Positions 36,100 to 44,468 of a stretch of DNA of 64,000 bases are shown here, in pieces (position 1 is the stretch's first letter; each line of letters opens with the position of its first letter). The translations under genes and the position numbers were made by a program. Location: NCBI RefSeq assembly GCF_003846175.1, contig NZ_ML123047.1, positions 229,873 through 293,872 of the forward strand, in the 5' to 3' direction. Source of the stretch: Streptomyces sp. ADI95-17 (GTDB lineage Bacteria; Actinomycetota; Actinomycetes; Streptomycetales; Streptomycetaceae). Under the pieces are notes generated by a model, which searched no databases, was not told where the DNA came from, and worked only from the letters and a program-made list of their open reading frames with translations.

Positions 36100-38457
36100 T
36101 CAGCAGCCCCGTTGATGCGGCCGTACGTAGGTGTAGCCGGGGGGCAGCTCAGAGCTGCCGACGAGGCCGAACTTCAGAAAGTCCTGTCGGAACAAGCGTC
36201 GCTGTTCCGGGCTCGCTTCGTACCCCAAATGGCCTATGTAGCGCAAAAAACCCGGCACATGGTGCACGGCCTTCGCACGGACCGGCGACGTGCCGCCCTC
36301 CGTCTCTCCGTGACCTCTGGGCCGGTCTTCCACTACCTGCGGTGTGTAGCAGAGCAGCTCGACGATGCGTTCGCCGAGTCGTGTCGGGTGGTGCGGCCGC
36401 CCATCGTCGCCCCGGCTGCCTTGCAGGCGGGTCAGTGCTCCGGCGGCGAGCAGTTCGACCACCGCCGCGCCCACCAGCTCGGCCGTGGGGTCCTCCGGGG
36501 CATCGGTCATGACCAGAGGCAGGGCGGAGGCCAGCAGTTCGCGGGCCAGCATGGCCCGGCCGACGACATCCAGCAGGCCGAACCTCCGTACCGCCGTCAT
36601 GACCAGCCACCGGGTTCGGCCGAGGGATGTGTCATCCGGTGGCCGCTGCCACGCACCGTCCCTCGTGCGCACCCGCTGGTCGTACCGATGCTCGATCGAC
36701 TCCCCGTCGACGGTCCTCGGCCGGAGCAACGCGGTCGTCCTCGCTTGCACGGTCCGGCTGCCGCGCTGCCAGGCGAGGTCGAGCAGGATGCCGGGGAAGC
36801 AGGTGGACGGCCACTGCAATCCGACGAGCCGTCCCTCCTCGTCCATCCGGACGCGCTGTACGGACGGCGGATGTCCGTCGTGCTCCAGCCGGAAGACGAT
36901 GTCCGGACTCGGCCGCAGGACCGGCCCGTCGAGTAGTGCGCGATCCGGCGGTTGCGCGGTGCCCTGCCCGGTCGTCACGGCCAGAGGCATCGGCAGGTAT
37001 CCGCTCTCCAGTTGTCGGGCGCGCAGGGGCTGCTGCCACTCCAGCCGACCCGGCCCCTCGTGAACCAGAACGGGTTCCCCGAGATCGGGCTCGTCCGGCC
37101 ACGGCATCACGGGGTACGGGGCTGCAGGCTCCGGCTCCACCACGGGCACCCCCGGAGCCTGGCGCTCCCGGCATTCCGCCCAGCCCCGCCCGGCCGGCTC
37201 CTCCGAGGCCCCCCGGAGCACGTCCCACGCCGAATCGTCCCCCACATGCTCGGCCCGCCACACTCCGCCGCCCTGCCAGCGGTCGTCGAGGGCGACCCGT
37301 ACGCCGGTGGGCAGCAGGCCCGTCTTCTCATCGGCTTCACGCCGTACGTAGTCCATCAGTACGACGTTGGCGTGTAAGAGGGCCGAGGGGTACCTCGTGC
37401 CCCGCATCAGCCTCGCGGCCTCGGGCAGGGAGCACAGTGCGGGCCCGAGAGCGGTGTAGACCGGCAGCCTCCGCACGGCTGCCCCGCGGCTGGCGATCGG
37501 CGCGGCGCCGCGCGCCACGGACCGAGCGAGTGTCTCCAGGGCGTCACGTCCTAGCGATCCTCCGTCTGCGAGGCGGTCCGCCATCGAGGCACGGGTGAAG
37601 GCGTACTCCCCCCACAGGCGAATCCCGGGCAGCGACGCGAGAGCGCGCCGGACCACGTTCACGAGGTTCCGCAGTCCGGCCTCCTTGTCCTGCGAAGTGG
37701 CACCGGGAGGCAGCATCAAGGGCAGTGGCATGGGGGCGAGGGAGCTGTCCAACTGGCCCCTGCCGCGCGTCATGAGGTAGCGCAGGTAATACGACGTGTC
37801 GTCGAGGTCGCTCTCGGGCAGGCCGTCACCGGACCGTTCGTACAGACTGTTGACGACCAGGGACCCGTACGCGTCGATGGTGCCGCGGTGGCTCAGCCTG
37901 TGCAGGCGCGCACCGGAAGCAGCCAGCCCGGGCCCGAACGCGTCGGCGTCGAAGACCAGTCGCTCGCGCAGCGAGGTGGCCTTCGTCCCGTCGAACTGGT
38001 TCGGACCCTGTGCGCCGGCGGGGGCGCCCGACAGCCAGCCCGGTATATCGCCCTCGACGCCGAGTGCCTCGTGGGCGCCCTCCTTATAGACGATCTCCGC
38101 AGGCAACAGATCGCCGCCGGTCCGTACGTTGATCATCGCGCCGACCGGCAACGCCTCCATCTCGTCGCCGAGGGCGACCGAGGGGAAGTCACCGATGTCC
38201 AGCGGCCCCCCGGCGTATCCGGCGGCGTCCGTGTCGAAGCCGAAGTACACGGCGTTGAAGGCGACGGCAACGTGGACGGGGGCGGCTCGCCGCTCGACGA
38301 GAGCAAGGAGATAACGACGCAGCCGCGCTTCGTCCGCCGGCTCGCCGGCTCCCGGCCTGATCATCCAGGAAGTGATCAGCGGAGGGTCTACATAGGGCCG
38401 CCAAACCCCGTCCGAAGTCCCCTCCGACGAAGCTCCGGTCACCGGTGTTCCTCGCAT
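36100..38457 (-). CDS. unknown 785-aa protein, first gene of island B operon
   Basis: Not recognised. The protein begins VWRPYVDPPLITSWMIRPGA and has an alpha/beta N-terminal part (VHVAVAFNAVYFGFDTDAAG), a middle with YLRYLMTRGRGQLDSS, and a C-terminal region with VMTAVRRFGLLDVVGRAML and CYTPQVV. No membrane helix, signal or metal motif is evident. ATG 38457 has GAGGG just upstream. It ends 82 bp before the second gene's preferred start. Being first in a cargo operon, it could be the sensor or a nuclease-like effector; nothing in the sequence decides this. Confidence 0.65.
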   Translation of the reverse strand: MRGTPVTGASSEGTSDGVWRPYVDPPLITSWMIRPGAGEPADEARLRRYLLALVERRAAPVHVAVAFNAVYFGFDTDAAGYAGGPLDIGDFPSVALGDEMEALPVGAMINVRTGGDLLPAEIVYKEGAHEALGVEGDIPGWLSGAPAGAQGPNQFDGTKATSLRERLVFDADAFGPGLAASGARLHRLSHRGTIDAYGSLVVNSLYERSGDGLPESDLDDTSYYLRYLMTRGRGQLDSSLAPMPLPLMLPPGATSQDKEAGLRNLVNVVRRALASLPGIRLWGEYAFTRASMADRLADGGSLGRDALETLARSVARGAAPIASRGAAVRRLPVYTALGPALCSLPEAARLMRGTRYPSALLHANVVLMDYVRREADEKTGLLPTGVRVALDDRWQGGGVWRAEHVGDDSAWDVLRGASEEPAGRGWAECRERQAPGVPVVEPEPAAPYPVMPWPDEPDLGEPVLVHEGPGRLEWQQPLRARQLESGYLPMPLAVTTGQGTAQPPDRALLDGPVLRPSPDIVFRLEHDGHPPSVQRVRMDEEGRLVGLQWPSTCFPGILLDLAWQRGSRTVQARTTALLRPRTVDGESIEHRYDQRVRTRDGAWQRPPDDTSLGRTRWLVMTAVRRFGLLDVVGRAMLARELLASALPLVMTDAPEDPTAELVGAAVVELLAAGALTRLQGSRGDDGRPHHPTRLGERIVELLCYTPQVVEDRPRGHGETEGGTSPVRAKAVHHVPGFLRYIGHLGYEASPEQRRLFRQDFLKFGLVGSSELPPGYTYVRPHQRGC

Positions 38458-38921
38458 ATGCCCTCATACTCACGCCTCATCGGAGGAAAAGAAAGAGCCG
38501 GGACTCGCGCATATTCGCCTCTTGGCCGCCCAAGGAGACTCAGTCACAGTTAATCAGGTCGTCATGGCAGGGGGCGATCCAGTCGCCGGCCAAAAGGTGC
38601 GTTCGGAGGTCGTGACCAGAAACCCAAGGCACATGCATGCCATCGGCGCCACGGCGGCCGAGGGCGCTGCGCCAGCCGAAACCGGACGCCCTCCTGACGA
38701 CCGACAGCGACGACGTGACCAAGCTCTGCGGCAACCTGCCTCCTCGTCCACCCCTGACCTGCCAGATCACCCGGAACAATCCCATACCGGGGTGCGTGCC
38801 CCATCCATGCCCAGCAGAGCGGACAACAGCGGTCAGGTGCGGTCTCAGAACCTGTAGCCCTACACCCCGCCCACCGAGAAAGCGCAGGTCAAAGGCCCTC
38901 CAATCGCTCAAGGACCGTTGA
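38458..38921. other. promoter region of island B operon and left arm of att copy 3
   Basis: No gene supported. A frame at 38540-38911 on the minus strand has poor codon character and overlaps the arm region. The GTGCCC...TGCCC pair begins at 38796, 126 bp before the core. The island B promoter should lie near 38470-38560. Confidence 0.55.
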
Positions 38922-38962
38922 TTCCCAAGCTCAGAGCGCGAGTTCGATTCTCGTCACCCGCT
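38922..38962 (+). repeat. att copy 3
   Basis: Identical to the tRNA core over all 41 bp, followed by a GCCCAAGTC/GACTTGGGC hairpin (38974-38994) and a GTGCCC pair from 39027. Separates islands B and C. Confidence 0.92.
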
Positions 38963-39015
38963 TCACAATGAAAGCCCAAGTCAGCGACTTGGGCCTGTTT
39001 GTTGTCTAGACCTGT

Positions 39016-39440
39016 CTAGGTGTCTCGTGCCCGCTCCGTGCCCGATGCCTGTTCATCGGCCTTGGCCGCAGCCTTCCGACGTTCAGCCTGCATCAGGGAG
39101 TCGAGCCCGGAAGCGACCTCACGTTGGCGCTCGGAGTCCGAGTGCTGATAGATGCGCGCGGCCCTATCCGTGGACTGGCCGACACGCACCACCGTGTCCT
39201 TGAGCGTCGCGCCCAATCGGGTGGTCAGGGTGTGTCCGGTGTGACGAAGATCGTAGAACCGGACATCGGCCGGCAGTCCGACCACGCTACGGGCCTTGCG
39301 CCACTCCCGGCCGAAGGTCGAACGACGGAAAGGCTTGCCCCGCTCGCCCACGAACAACAACCCGCCCGGGGTCTTCTCCGCGTACCAAGCGAGCCAGGCA
39401 TGGATCAACATGAGTCGATTGAGAGTGGTGGCGCCCTCCC
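39016..39440 (-). pseudogene. tyrosine integrase C-terminal remnant
   Basis: The catalytic end survives: GLLFVGERGKPFRRSTFGRE, FYDLRHTGHTL, the Tyr in RIYQHSDSERQ and a tail ERARDT. The sequence is lost above about 39405 apart from a short GATTLNRLML scrap of the core-binding domain. The frame then runs opposite the RHIM gene and is meaningless. An internal deletion removed most of the gene. Confidence 0.8.
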
Positions 39441-39454
39441 GTACCTTCTGGAAC

Positions 39455-39883
39455 ATGGGAGAGGGACGGGACGTCACCAACAACGTAAGTAACGGCGTGA
39501 GCGGCCATGTCAACGGGCCCGTGGTCCAGGCTGGATCCATCAACGGCAATGTGATCCTGCCTGCAACGCCGAGCCCAGAGGAGGCAGAGTTACGTGCTCG
39601 CTGGTCGGCACGCACGAAACGAATCCTGGACGCCGAAGATGCAGAACGTGCAGCACGCTACGCCCAGTCTCAGTTTCAAAGACAGAGATTCCTCAAGAAG
39701 GCACGTCGCGGAATCTACGGGTCTGTCGTATGGATCCTTTTCGGCCTGTTCCTGGTTGTCGGTGGTCACGGATCCGGGGGCGACAGCACGCGAGTGATGT
39801 GGGCGTCGATTGGGTGGTTCGACGTGGTGATCGGTTTCGGATTCCTGGCGAAGCGCTGGTTGGCTCTTCGACGCTACCGCTGA
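39455..39883 (+). CDS. RHIM-like motif protein with two membrane helices
   Basis: A 142-aa protein. The N-terminal segment (residues 8-33) reads NNVSNGVSGHVNGPVVQAG, then SINGNV: the N-x-x-SG-x5-G-(V/I)(V/I)Q-x-G pattern of RHIM-like bacterial amyloid signalling motifs (BASS-type). A charged helix (RARWSARTKRILDAEDAERA) precedes two predicted membrane helices (about 92-110 and 118-135). This fits a membrane-acting effector triggered by an amyloid template; that is inference. It is a paralogue of the gene at 41607 and converges on a terminase tail 20 bp away, as that gene does. ATG 39455 has no strong ribosome site. Confidence 0.7.
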   Translation: MGEGRDVTNNVSNGVSGHVNGPVVQAGSINGNVILPATPSPEEAELRARWSARTKRILDAEDAERAARYAQSQFQRQRFLKKARRGIYGSVVWILFGLFLVVGGHGSGGDSTRVMWASIGWFDVVIGFGFLAKRWLALRRYR

Positions 39884-39903
39884 GTCCCGGATTGAGCAGC
39901 TGA

Positions 39904-41007
39904 TCAACCGCTGTCCTTCAATACATCTGACACTTGGCGCCACACGTGCGCAGTCGAGTGGATCACGTACCGCAGCCCGTCGCAGGAGTGGTCGTGGCAC
40001 TTGATCGGCTTGTCCTCGCCGCGTGCTGTGGTCTCTTCTGGCCAGGCGTAACCGGGCAGCTCGTCGAGGAGTCCCCGGCATGATCGATGTACGCGCAACA
40101 GCCCCGAGCCGAGCGCAGTCGACACGCTGCGGATGCCGTTGAGCACCTCGTTGTTCGCAAGGGCGACGACGGGATGCCTGTCTGTCCACAATTGAGTGGA
40201 AAAGCTCGTCGCGGACGGGTCAATAAACGTCCACTCGGGAACGACCTGCTGCTCGTCGAGCCATGCGCTCACGGCGCGGCTGAACTGCGCGTCGGTCATC
40301 TGTCGGTGTGCGGCTCACGAGTTGGGGCTCCACTCGTTGACCGCGTACAGCCGGTCGTTGGCGCCGAGGCCGTACAGGATCGCCGAGAACTGGTTCGCGG
40401 TTCCGTAGTCGATGGCGACCCAGTACCGGCGCATCGGCGGCAGTTCGTCGACGACGATCCGCTGCTCGTCGAACATGTCGTAGACCGCGCCCTCGGCGAT
40501 CACCCAGGTGCCCTCGATCATCCGGCGGCGCCAGAGTCCGACGCACTCGGCCCGCAGCGCGTCGATGTAGGCCGCGGAGAGGCTCGGGTTGTCGTCGAGC
40601 CGGATGTGCCGCGAACGCACGTCGACACGGTGCACAACCAGCCGGTTCCCGCCGAGCCGTGCAGCGACGTTCGCCTGCCCGTACCCGGTCACAGCGAGGT
40701 ACCACTGCGTTTGCGGCGTCGGCCCGTCCGGCACACCGGCGAGCCACTCATCGAGCTGGTACGCGCTGCAGGGTTTGATCTCCAGCAGGCTGGACGGTCG
40801 AACCACGAGCGCTTTCGAGAGGGGTTGTACGAACGGTTGCCGAGGTTCTGGGACGAAACCAGGAAAGTACGAGAGGCCAATCCTGCATAGCTGATGGGCG
40901 AGCAGGTGGCGCCAATCGTGTGCCGTGGCATGGACGGCGTAGCACAGGGCGTCGACGCTGTGGTCGTCGAGTGTCAGGGGGTACGGTGGCGGCCTCAGAT
41001 GCTGCAA
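39904..41007 (-). pseudogene. mosaic of phage terminase and YqaJ exonuclease fragments
   Basis: Read right to left: a terminase tail (LTLDDHSVDALCYAVHATAH, near 40900-40980); a YqaJ-type recombinase/exonuclease piece (LEIKPCSAYQLDEWLAGVPD, with QTQWYLAVTGYGQ and GGNRLVVHRVD); then large-terminase nuclease text (LDDNPSLSAAYIDALRAE, WVIAEGAVYDMFD, YWVAIDYGTANQFSAILYG). A 5-bp insertion near 40307 shifts frame, after which TFIDPSATSF, GIRSVSTALGSGLLRVHR and HDHSCDGLRYVIHS complete the terminase C-terminus. No piece is whole. These are prophage scars joined by recombination. Confidence 0.75.
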
Positions 41008-41017
41008 AGGTGGTTCG

Positions 41018-41455
41018 ATGGAAGCGGAGTTGGTGGCACTTGCTGCCGCAGGCGCTACGACATTGGTTCAGCAGATGGCGGTGGACTCCTGGGCACAAGC
41101 TCGTGACCGGATGGTGTCGTTCTTCTCGCGTCGCGGTGGTGGTGAGGAAGACGTGATCGAGGGGGAGCTGGAGACCTCGCGCGGAGAACTGGCGGCGGCA
41201 ATGGAGGCCAGCGACGAACAGACCGCCTTGGATGTCCAGGCGGAGTGGCGTACACGATTGCGGCGCACTTTGCTGGCAAATCCGGCCGCGGCTGCCGAAC
41301 TGCGGTCAATGATTGATGACTTGGCGCCCCCAAAGGGTGATCAACAGGTCGCGGATGTCCATAACACGATCAGTGGGGGCGTACAGCACGGCCCAGTGAT
41401 TCAGGCTGGCAACGTGGGCTCGCTGAGCTTCGGGACACCTTTCGGTCAGACCTGA
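41018..41455 (+). CDS. RHIM-like motif protein, soluble type
   Basis: A 145-aa protein. Residues 1-110 form a helical domain (ELVALAAAGATTLVQQMAVD; GELAAAMEASDEQTALDVQA, WRTRLRRTLLANP). The C-terminal tail carries VHNTISGGVQHGPVIQAG near 114-131, followed by NVGSLSFG. The motif is thus at the opposite end from the membrane-type paralogues, as expected when one partner senses and the other executes. AAAGGTGG lies 6 bp before ATG 41018. Small proteins with this helical domain and tail are common in Streptomyces beside NLR-like genes, but no NLR is present here. Confidence 0.75.
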   Translation: MEAELVALAAAGATTLVQQMAVDSWAQARDRMVSFFSRRGGGEEDVIEGELETSRGELAAAMEASDEQTALDVQAEWRTRLRRTLLANPAAAAELRSMIDDLAPPKGDQQVADVHNTISGGVQHGPVIQAGNVGSLSFGTPFGQT

Positions 41456-41606
41456 GCCTGGCGGCAGTACGGGGCCCACACCGGCGACGGCCACGGTACG
41501 CCGCTCTCCGGGAAGGCGAAGGGGGCGGTCACCAAGTGTGCTCGCGGGCATTGGCATCGGCCGCTTCGATGGTGATCTTGTGAGTCAAGCGCGTATCTTC
41601 CGCCTC

Positions 41607-42059
41607 ATGAGCGAACAGCCGTCCATCCGCAACGAGTTGAGTGGAAGCGTCGGGGGCCACGTCGTGCAGTCCGGTGCTATTCACGGCGACGTTGTGTTCA
41701 CTTCGCCCGCTGCGCCGGTGGACCCGGAGGCAGTGGAGACGCAACGACGTTGGAGCGAACGTCAGCGGCGCATCCTCGATGAAGGGACCGCCAAAGAGGC
41801 GGCAGAGCAGCGCAGGTTTGAAGACTACGTCAGGGTCATTCACAGGAAGCGACGTTGGAACTTGTGGTTGCTGTTGGTTGAGGGTCTGGCCGTGGCGCTG
41901 GGGTATCTGCGCGCGTTCCCCTCGGCTGCGCTCGTTGGCGCCTTGGGTATTCTGTTTGGGCTGATCTCCCTGTTCGGCTGGGTCCACTGCTCCGTGCTCT
42001 TGTGGAGGGCCCGGACGGGGCGGACTATCCCAGTTCCCCGGCATCGGTGGATGTGGTGA
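41607..42059 (+). CDS. RHIM-like motif protein with membrane helices, paralogue
   Basis: A 150-aa protein. RNELSGSVGGHVVQSGAIHG (residues 8-27) is the amyloid-like motif with VVQSG. A charged helix (RRWSERQRRILDEGTAKEAA) matches the gene at 39455, then about two membrane helices (95-135) and a basic tail. ATG 41607 is chosen to place the motif at the N-terminus as in the paralogue. It converges on terminase tail copy 3, which ends 10 bp away, so gene and tail form a duplicated block with 39455-40299. Confidence 0.7.
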   Translation: MSEQPSIRNELSGSVGGHVVQSGAIHGDVVFTSPAAPVDPEAVETQRRWSERQRRILDEGTAKEAAEQRRFEDYVRVIHRKRRWNLWLLLVEGLAVALGYLRAFPSAALVGALGILFGLISLFGWVHCSVLLWRARTGRTIPVPRHRWMW

Positions 42060-42069
42060 GCCGGTGGCG

Positions 42070-42330
42070 TCACTCGTGCGCATTGGAGTGCACGACGTAG
42101 CGCAGCGCGTCGGCGCTGTGGTCGTCACGCTTGATCGGCTGGTCCTCGTCGCGGTCGGATGCTGCGGGGTCCCATGCGTAGCCCGGTAGCTCGTCGAGCA
42201 GCCCGGTGCATGGGCGGTGGATACGCATCAGCCCGGAGTCGAGGGCGGTCGACACGGATCGGATGCCGTCGAGGACGTCGTTACGAGCCGGGGCAGTGCC
42301 GAGGTGCCCGCCATCGTCCCGCTTGATTGC
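42070..42330 (-). pseudogene. terminase large subunit C-terminal fragment, copy 3
   Basis: Reads NDVLDGIRSVSTALDSGLMR, GLLDELPGYAWDP and DDHSADALRYVVHSNAHE, homologous to the piece at 39904-40299. It has no start codon of its own at the 5' side; the homology fades near 42330. It is the terminal nuclease segment of a phage packaging ATPase and cannot function alone. Confidence 0.75.
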
Positions 42331-42395
42331 GGGGCGCCGGTGGTGCTTCTAGGTTGCGTCTGGCGATGTGTCCCGTGTTGTTGCTGTGGGGCGCG

Positions 42396-42506
42396 TTACT
42401 GCTTCAAGGCGGCCTTGAAGATCTCGGCGACCTCGTGTTTGACGGCGTAGGCCCACAGCGGATCGGTGTCGGCGATCCGCATGGAGGCGGGAAAGTCCCT
42501 AGCCAT
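42396..42506 (-). CDS. 36-aa phage-type small protein
   Basis: ATG 42506 to TAA 42396, sequence starting MARDFPASMRIADTDPLWAY and ending FKAALKQ. Helical, with good codon use, next to the terminase tail on the same strand. Probably a small prophage leftover; no function proposed. Confidence 0.4.
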   Translation of the reverse strand: MARDFPASMRIADTDPLWAYAVKHEVAEIFKAALKQ

Positions 42507-42524
42507 AGGTCGTCCGACCTTCCT

Positions 42525-42935
42525 GTTTCGGCAGCACTGGCAGGGAGCGCGGGAAGTGAGGTCGGCCGCCAAGCTTGGGCGGGGCTGGCTGCCTTGGTGC
42601 GACGCCCGTTCCAGCGCAGGACGGTTCCGGAGCCGGCTGGGAATGGGCCGCCCCGGGCCAGCTCCGGCGAACTGGAGCTCGCCGCGCTACAGGAAGACAG
42701 CACCGATCTGAACCGGGCGCAGGTACTTGTGACAGCCCTTCACGTACGGGCGGCTCTAGACGAAAAATTCCGCGTCCGCCTCGAAGAGTGGTGGCAGAGG
42801 GCACAGGCAGCCGGGGGCGAGGTGCACCACAGCGTCTCGGGAGGTACGCAGAACGGTCCGGTGATCCAAGGCCGCGACTTCTCCAACCTCACCTTCCACA
42901 TGACCTGCGGAACGGAGAAGCCGGATCGCGAGTAG
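42525..42935 (+). pseudogene. RHIM-like motif protein, start lost
   Basis: About 136 residues of a protein like that at 41018. An N-terminal AALAGSAGSEVGRQAWAGLA helix normally follows a Met by a few residues, but no start with a ribosome site occurs within 150 bp. The C-terminus reads HHSVSGGTQNGPVIQGRDFS, then NLTFH, the RHIM-like tail. The front seems replaced by the phage scar to its left, so expression would need a non-standard start. The frame is intact throughout. Confidence 0.55.
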
Positions 42936-43101
42936 CCGGATCGGTCTCACCACGATGCCCGCCGCCAACGGCCTGGTGCGGGACAAAGCACCACCCCCCT
43001 GCCTGGTCCGTCACGTCCATCACATCTTGCGGCGAATCGCGCACGCGCCCCGATACTGCTGATGCACGATAGTCGTCTCGAACGATGCGAACGGGAGTGG
43101 A

Positions 43102-43749
43102 GTGGTGGAAGAGCACCGCACAGACCGCAACCACCGGCGGCAAAGTACGGCATCTCAGACCAACAACGAGGCCAGCGGCGGTACCTTTCACGGTCCTGTG
43201 ATCATGGGTGGTCAGGTTCAATTCGGGCAGAACCAGATTCCGGTCCGGAACGGAACCAGGCTTGGGGCACATGAACAGATGTACTCCTGCGGGGAGTGGG
43301 TCGACCTGGCCTACGATCCTGTACCGGACGCGGGCACCGGCGACTTCTATGACGATCTCCGCGCGGCAGAATTCGATCCTTGGCTCGCCGCAGACGGATT
43401 CGCGGACAAGGTCGACAGCCGCTACGCCCACGACCGTCACGTGCCGCTGAACTTGGTCGTGTACGAGAGGCACTCGCGTGTGCCCCGATTCGTCATCGTG
43501 TTGACGGGCAACACCTACGGATCCATACTCACCACCTACGCTGCTTCTCTGCCCGACCTGATGGATCTCCTGGCCAAATGGACTCCGACCATAAATCTCT
43601 TGGCCCAGATCGACGGTTTGGCAAAGGATCAAAGGGATTCGACGGGGGCCGACGAGCATTCCGCCGCGGCACTCTCTCTGCCCGCGTCCTCCCACCTGTC
43701 ACGCATCGTGAGCCCGAATGGGCCTCGTACCCCGCGACGGGCCGACTAA
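43102..43749 (+). CDS. protein with N-terminal RHIM-like motif and unknown domain
   Basis: A 215-aa protein. NNEASGGTFHGPVIMGGQVQ (residues 21-40) has the motif with M in place of the core Q. This form (SGGTFHGPV) is the one found at the front of AfsR-like NLR proteins. The remaining 170 residues (MYSCGEWVDLAYDPVPDAGT to WTPTINLLAQIDGLA) form an unrecognised alpha/beta domain. GTG 43102 follows GGGAGTGGAG. It is the fifth motif-bearing gene in 4.3 kb and may be the sensor of the set; this is inference. Confidence 0.65.
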   Translation: MVEEHRTDRNHRRQSTASQTNNEASGGTFHGPVIMGGQVQFGQNQIPVRNGTRLGAHEQMYSCGEWVDLAYDPVPDAGTGDFYDDLRAAEFDPWLAADGFADKVDSRYAHDRHVPLNLVVYERHSRVPRFVIVLTGNTYGSILTTYAASLPDLMDLLAKWTPTINLLAQIDGLAKDQRDSTGADEHSAAALSLPASSHLSRIVSPNGPRTPRRAD

Positions 43750-43975
43750 CGAGACCCTGAGGTCCGACTGCGCCTCCATCCAGTTCCGAGCCATCCTGGC
43801 CCAGAATCTGCACGGGTGACCCGATCCCTCCCATCGCACGTAAGGTCGTGCCACAACGTGCCAGTAGGGGCGGTAAGCAGCGGTCATCAGGGGCTACACA
43901 GGAGCTGGCCGCAAACACCGCAACACTAACCTTGCCGCAGGTCAGAGGCTATTCATGGGTCGAAGTCCCGGGTGC

Positions 43976-44016
43976 TTCCCAAGCTCAGAGCGCGAGTTCG
44001 ATTCTCGTCACCCGCT
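43976..44016 (+). repeat. att copy 4
   Basis: Full 41-bp match to the core; the base before is C rather than A (GCTTCCC). GTGCCA at 43848-43853 and 43858-43863 lies 128 bp before. Separates islands C and D. Confidence 0.92.
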
Positions 44017-44064
44017 CCATGATGAAGGCCCAGGCCGAGCGCCCGGGGCTTCTTTGTTGTCTAG

Positions 44065-44338
44065 ACCACTTCAAACGTCCCGCACCAGAAGGATTCTCGT
44101 CGGCCTTCTCGCGGGCGGCGCGCACGAGGTCATCCAATCCGCTCGCGACCTCCTGCCGTCGTTCGAGATCCGAGTGCTGATGGATCGGCGCGGCCTTCTC
44201 CGGCGGCTGCCCGGCGCGGACCATCGCTGCGGCTTCCGTGATGGCCTTGAGCGGCCGGCACGGCTTGGCCGCGGTCGTGGCAGTCCCGGTGGACGAGAGC
44301 TGTTCGGTCCGCCAGGTACGAACGCGGGGACACTGCAC
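44065..44338 (-). pseudogene. tyrosine integrase remnant with internal deletion
   Basis: VRTWRTEQLSSTGTATTAAK and PLKAITEAA from the core-binding domain are joined directly to MVRAGQPPEKAAPIHQHSDL and EVASGLDDLVRAAREKADE from the end. The catalytic Arg, Lys and HxxR block is missing, and the active-site Tyr is replaced by His in the IHQHS text. Confidence 0.8.
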
Positions 44339-44468
44339 CAGGAGGTCGGCTGGCTCCTCGTAACAGGTGCAGGATGCCCATTCCCGACAATCTCGTCGAG
44401 CACCTCATGGTTCGGCAGGCACGCGCAGAGCTCGGCCTGTCGGTGAGCCGAGACGGACGGGCATGCGG

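Noticed and set aside
38540..38911. A 123-codon minus-strand frame before att copy 3
   Set aside because: Overlaps the conserved arm region, poor codon bias and no ribosome site.
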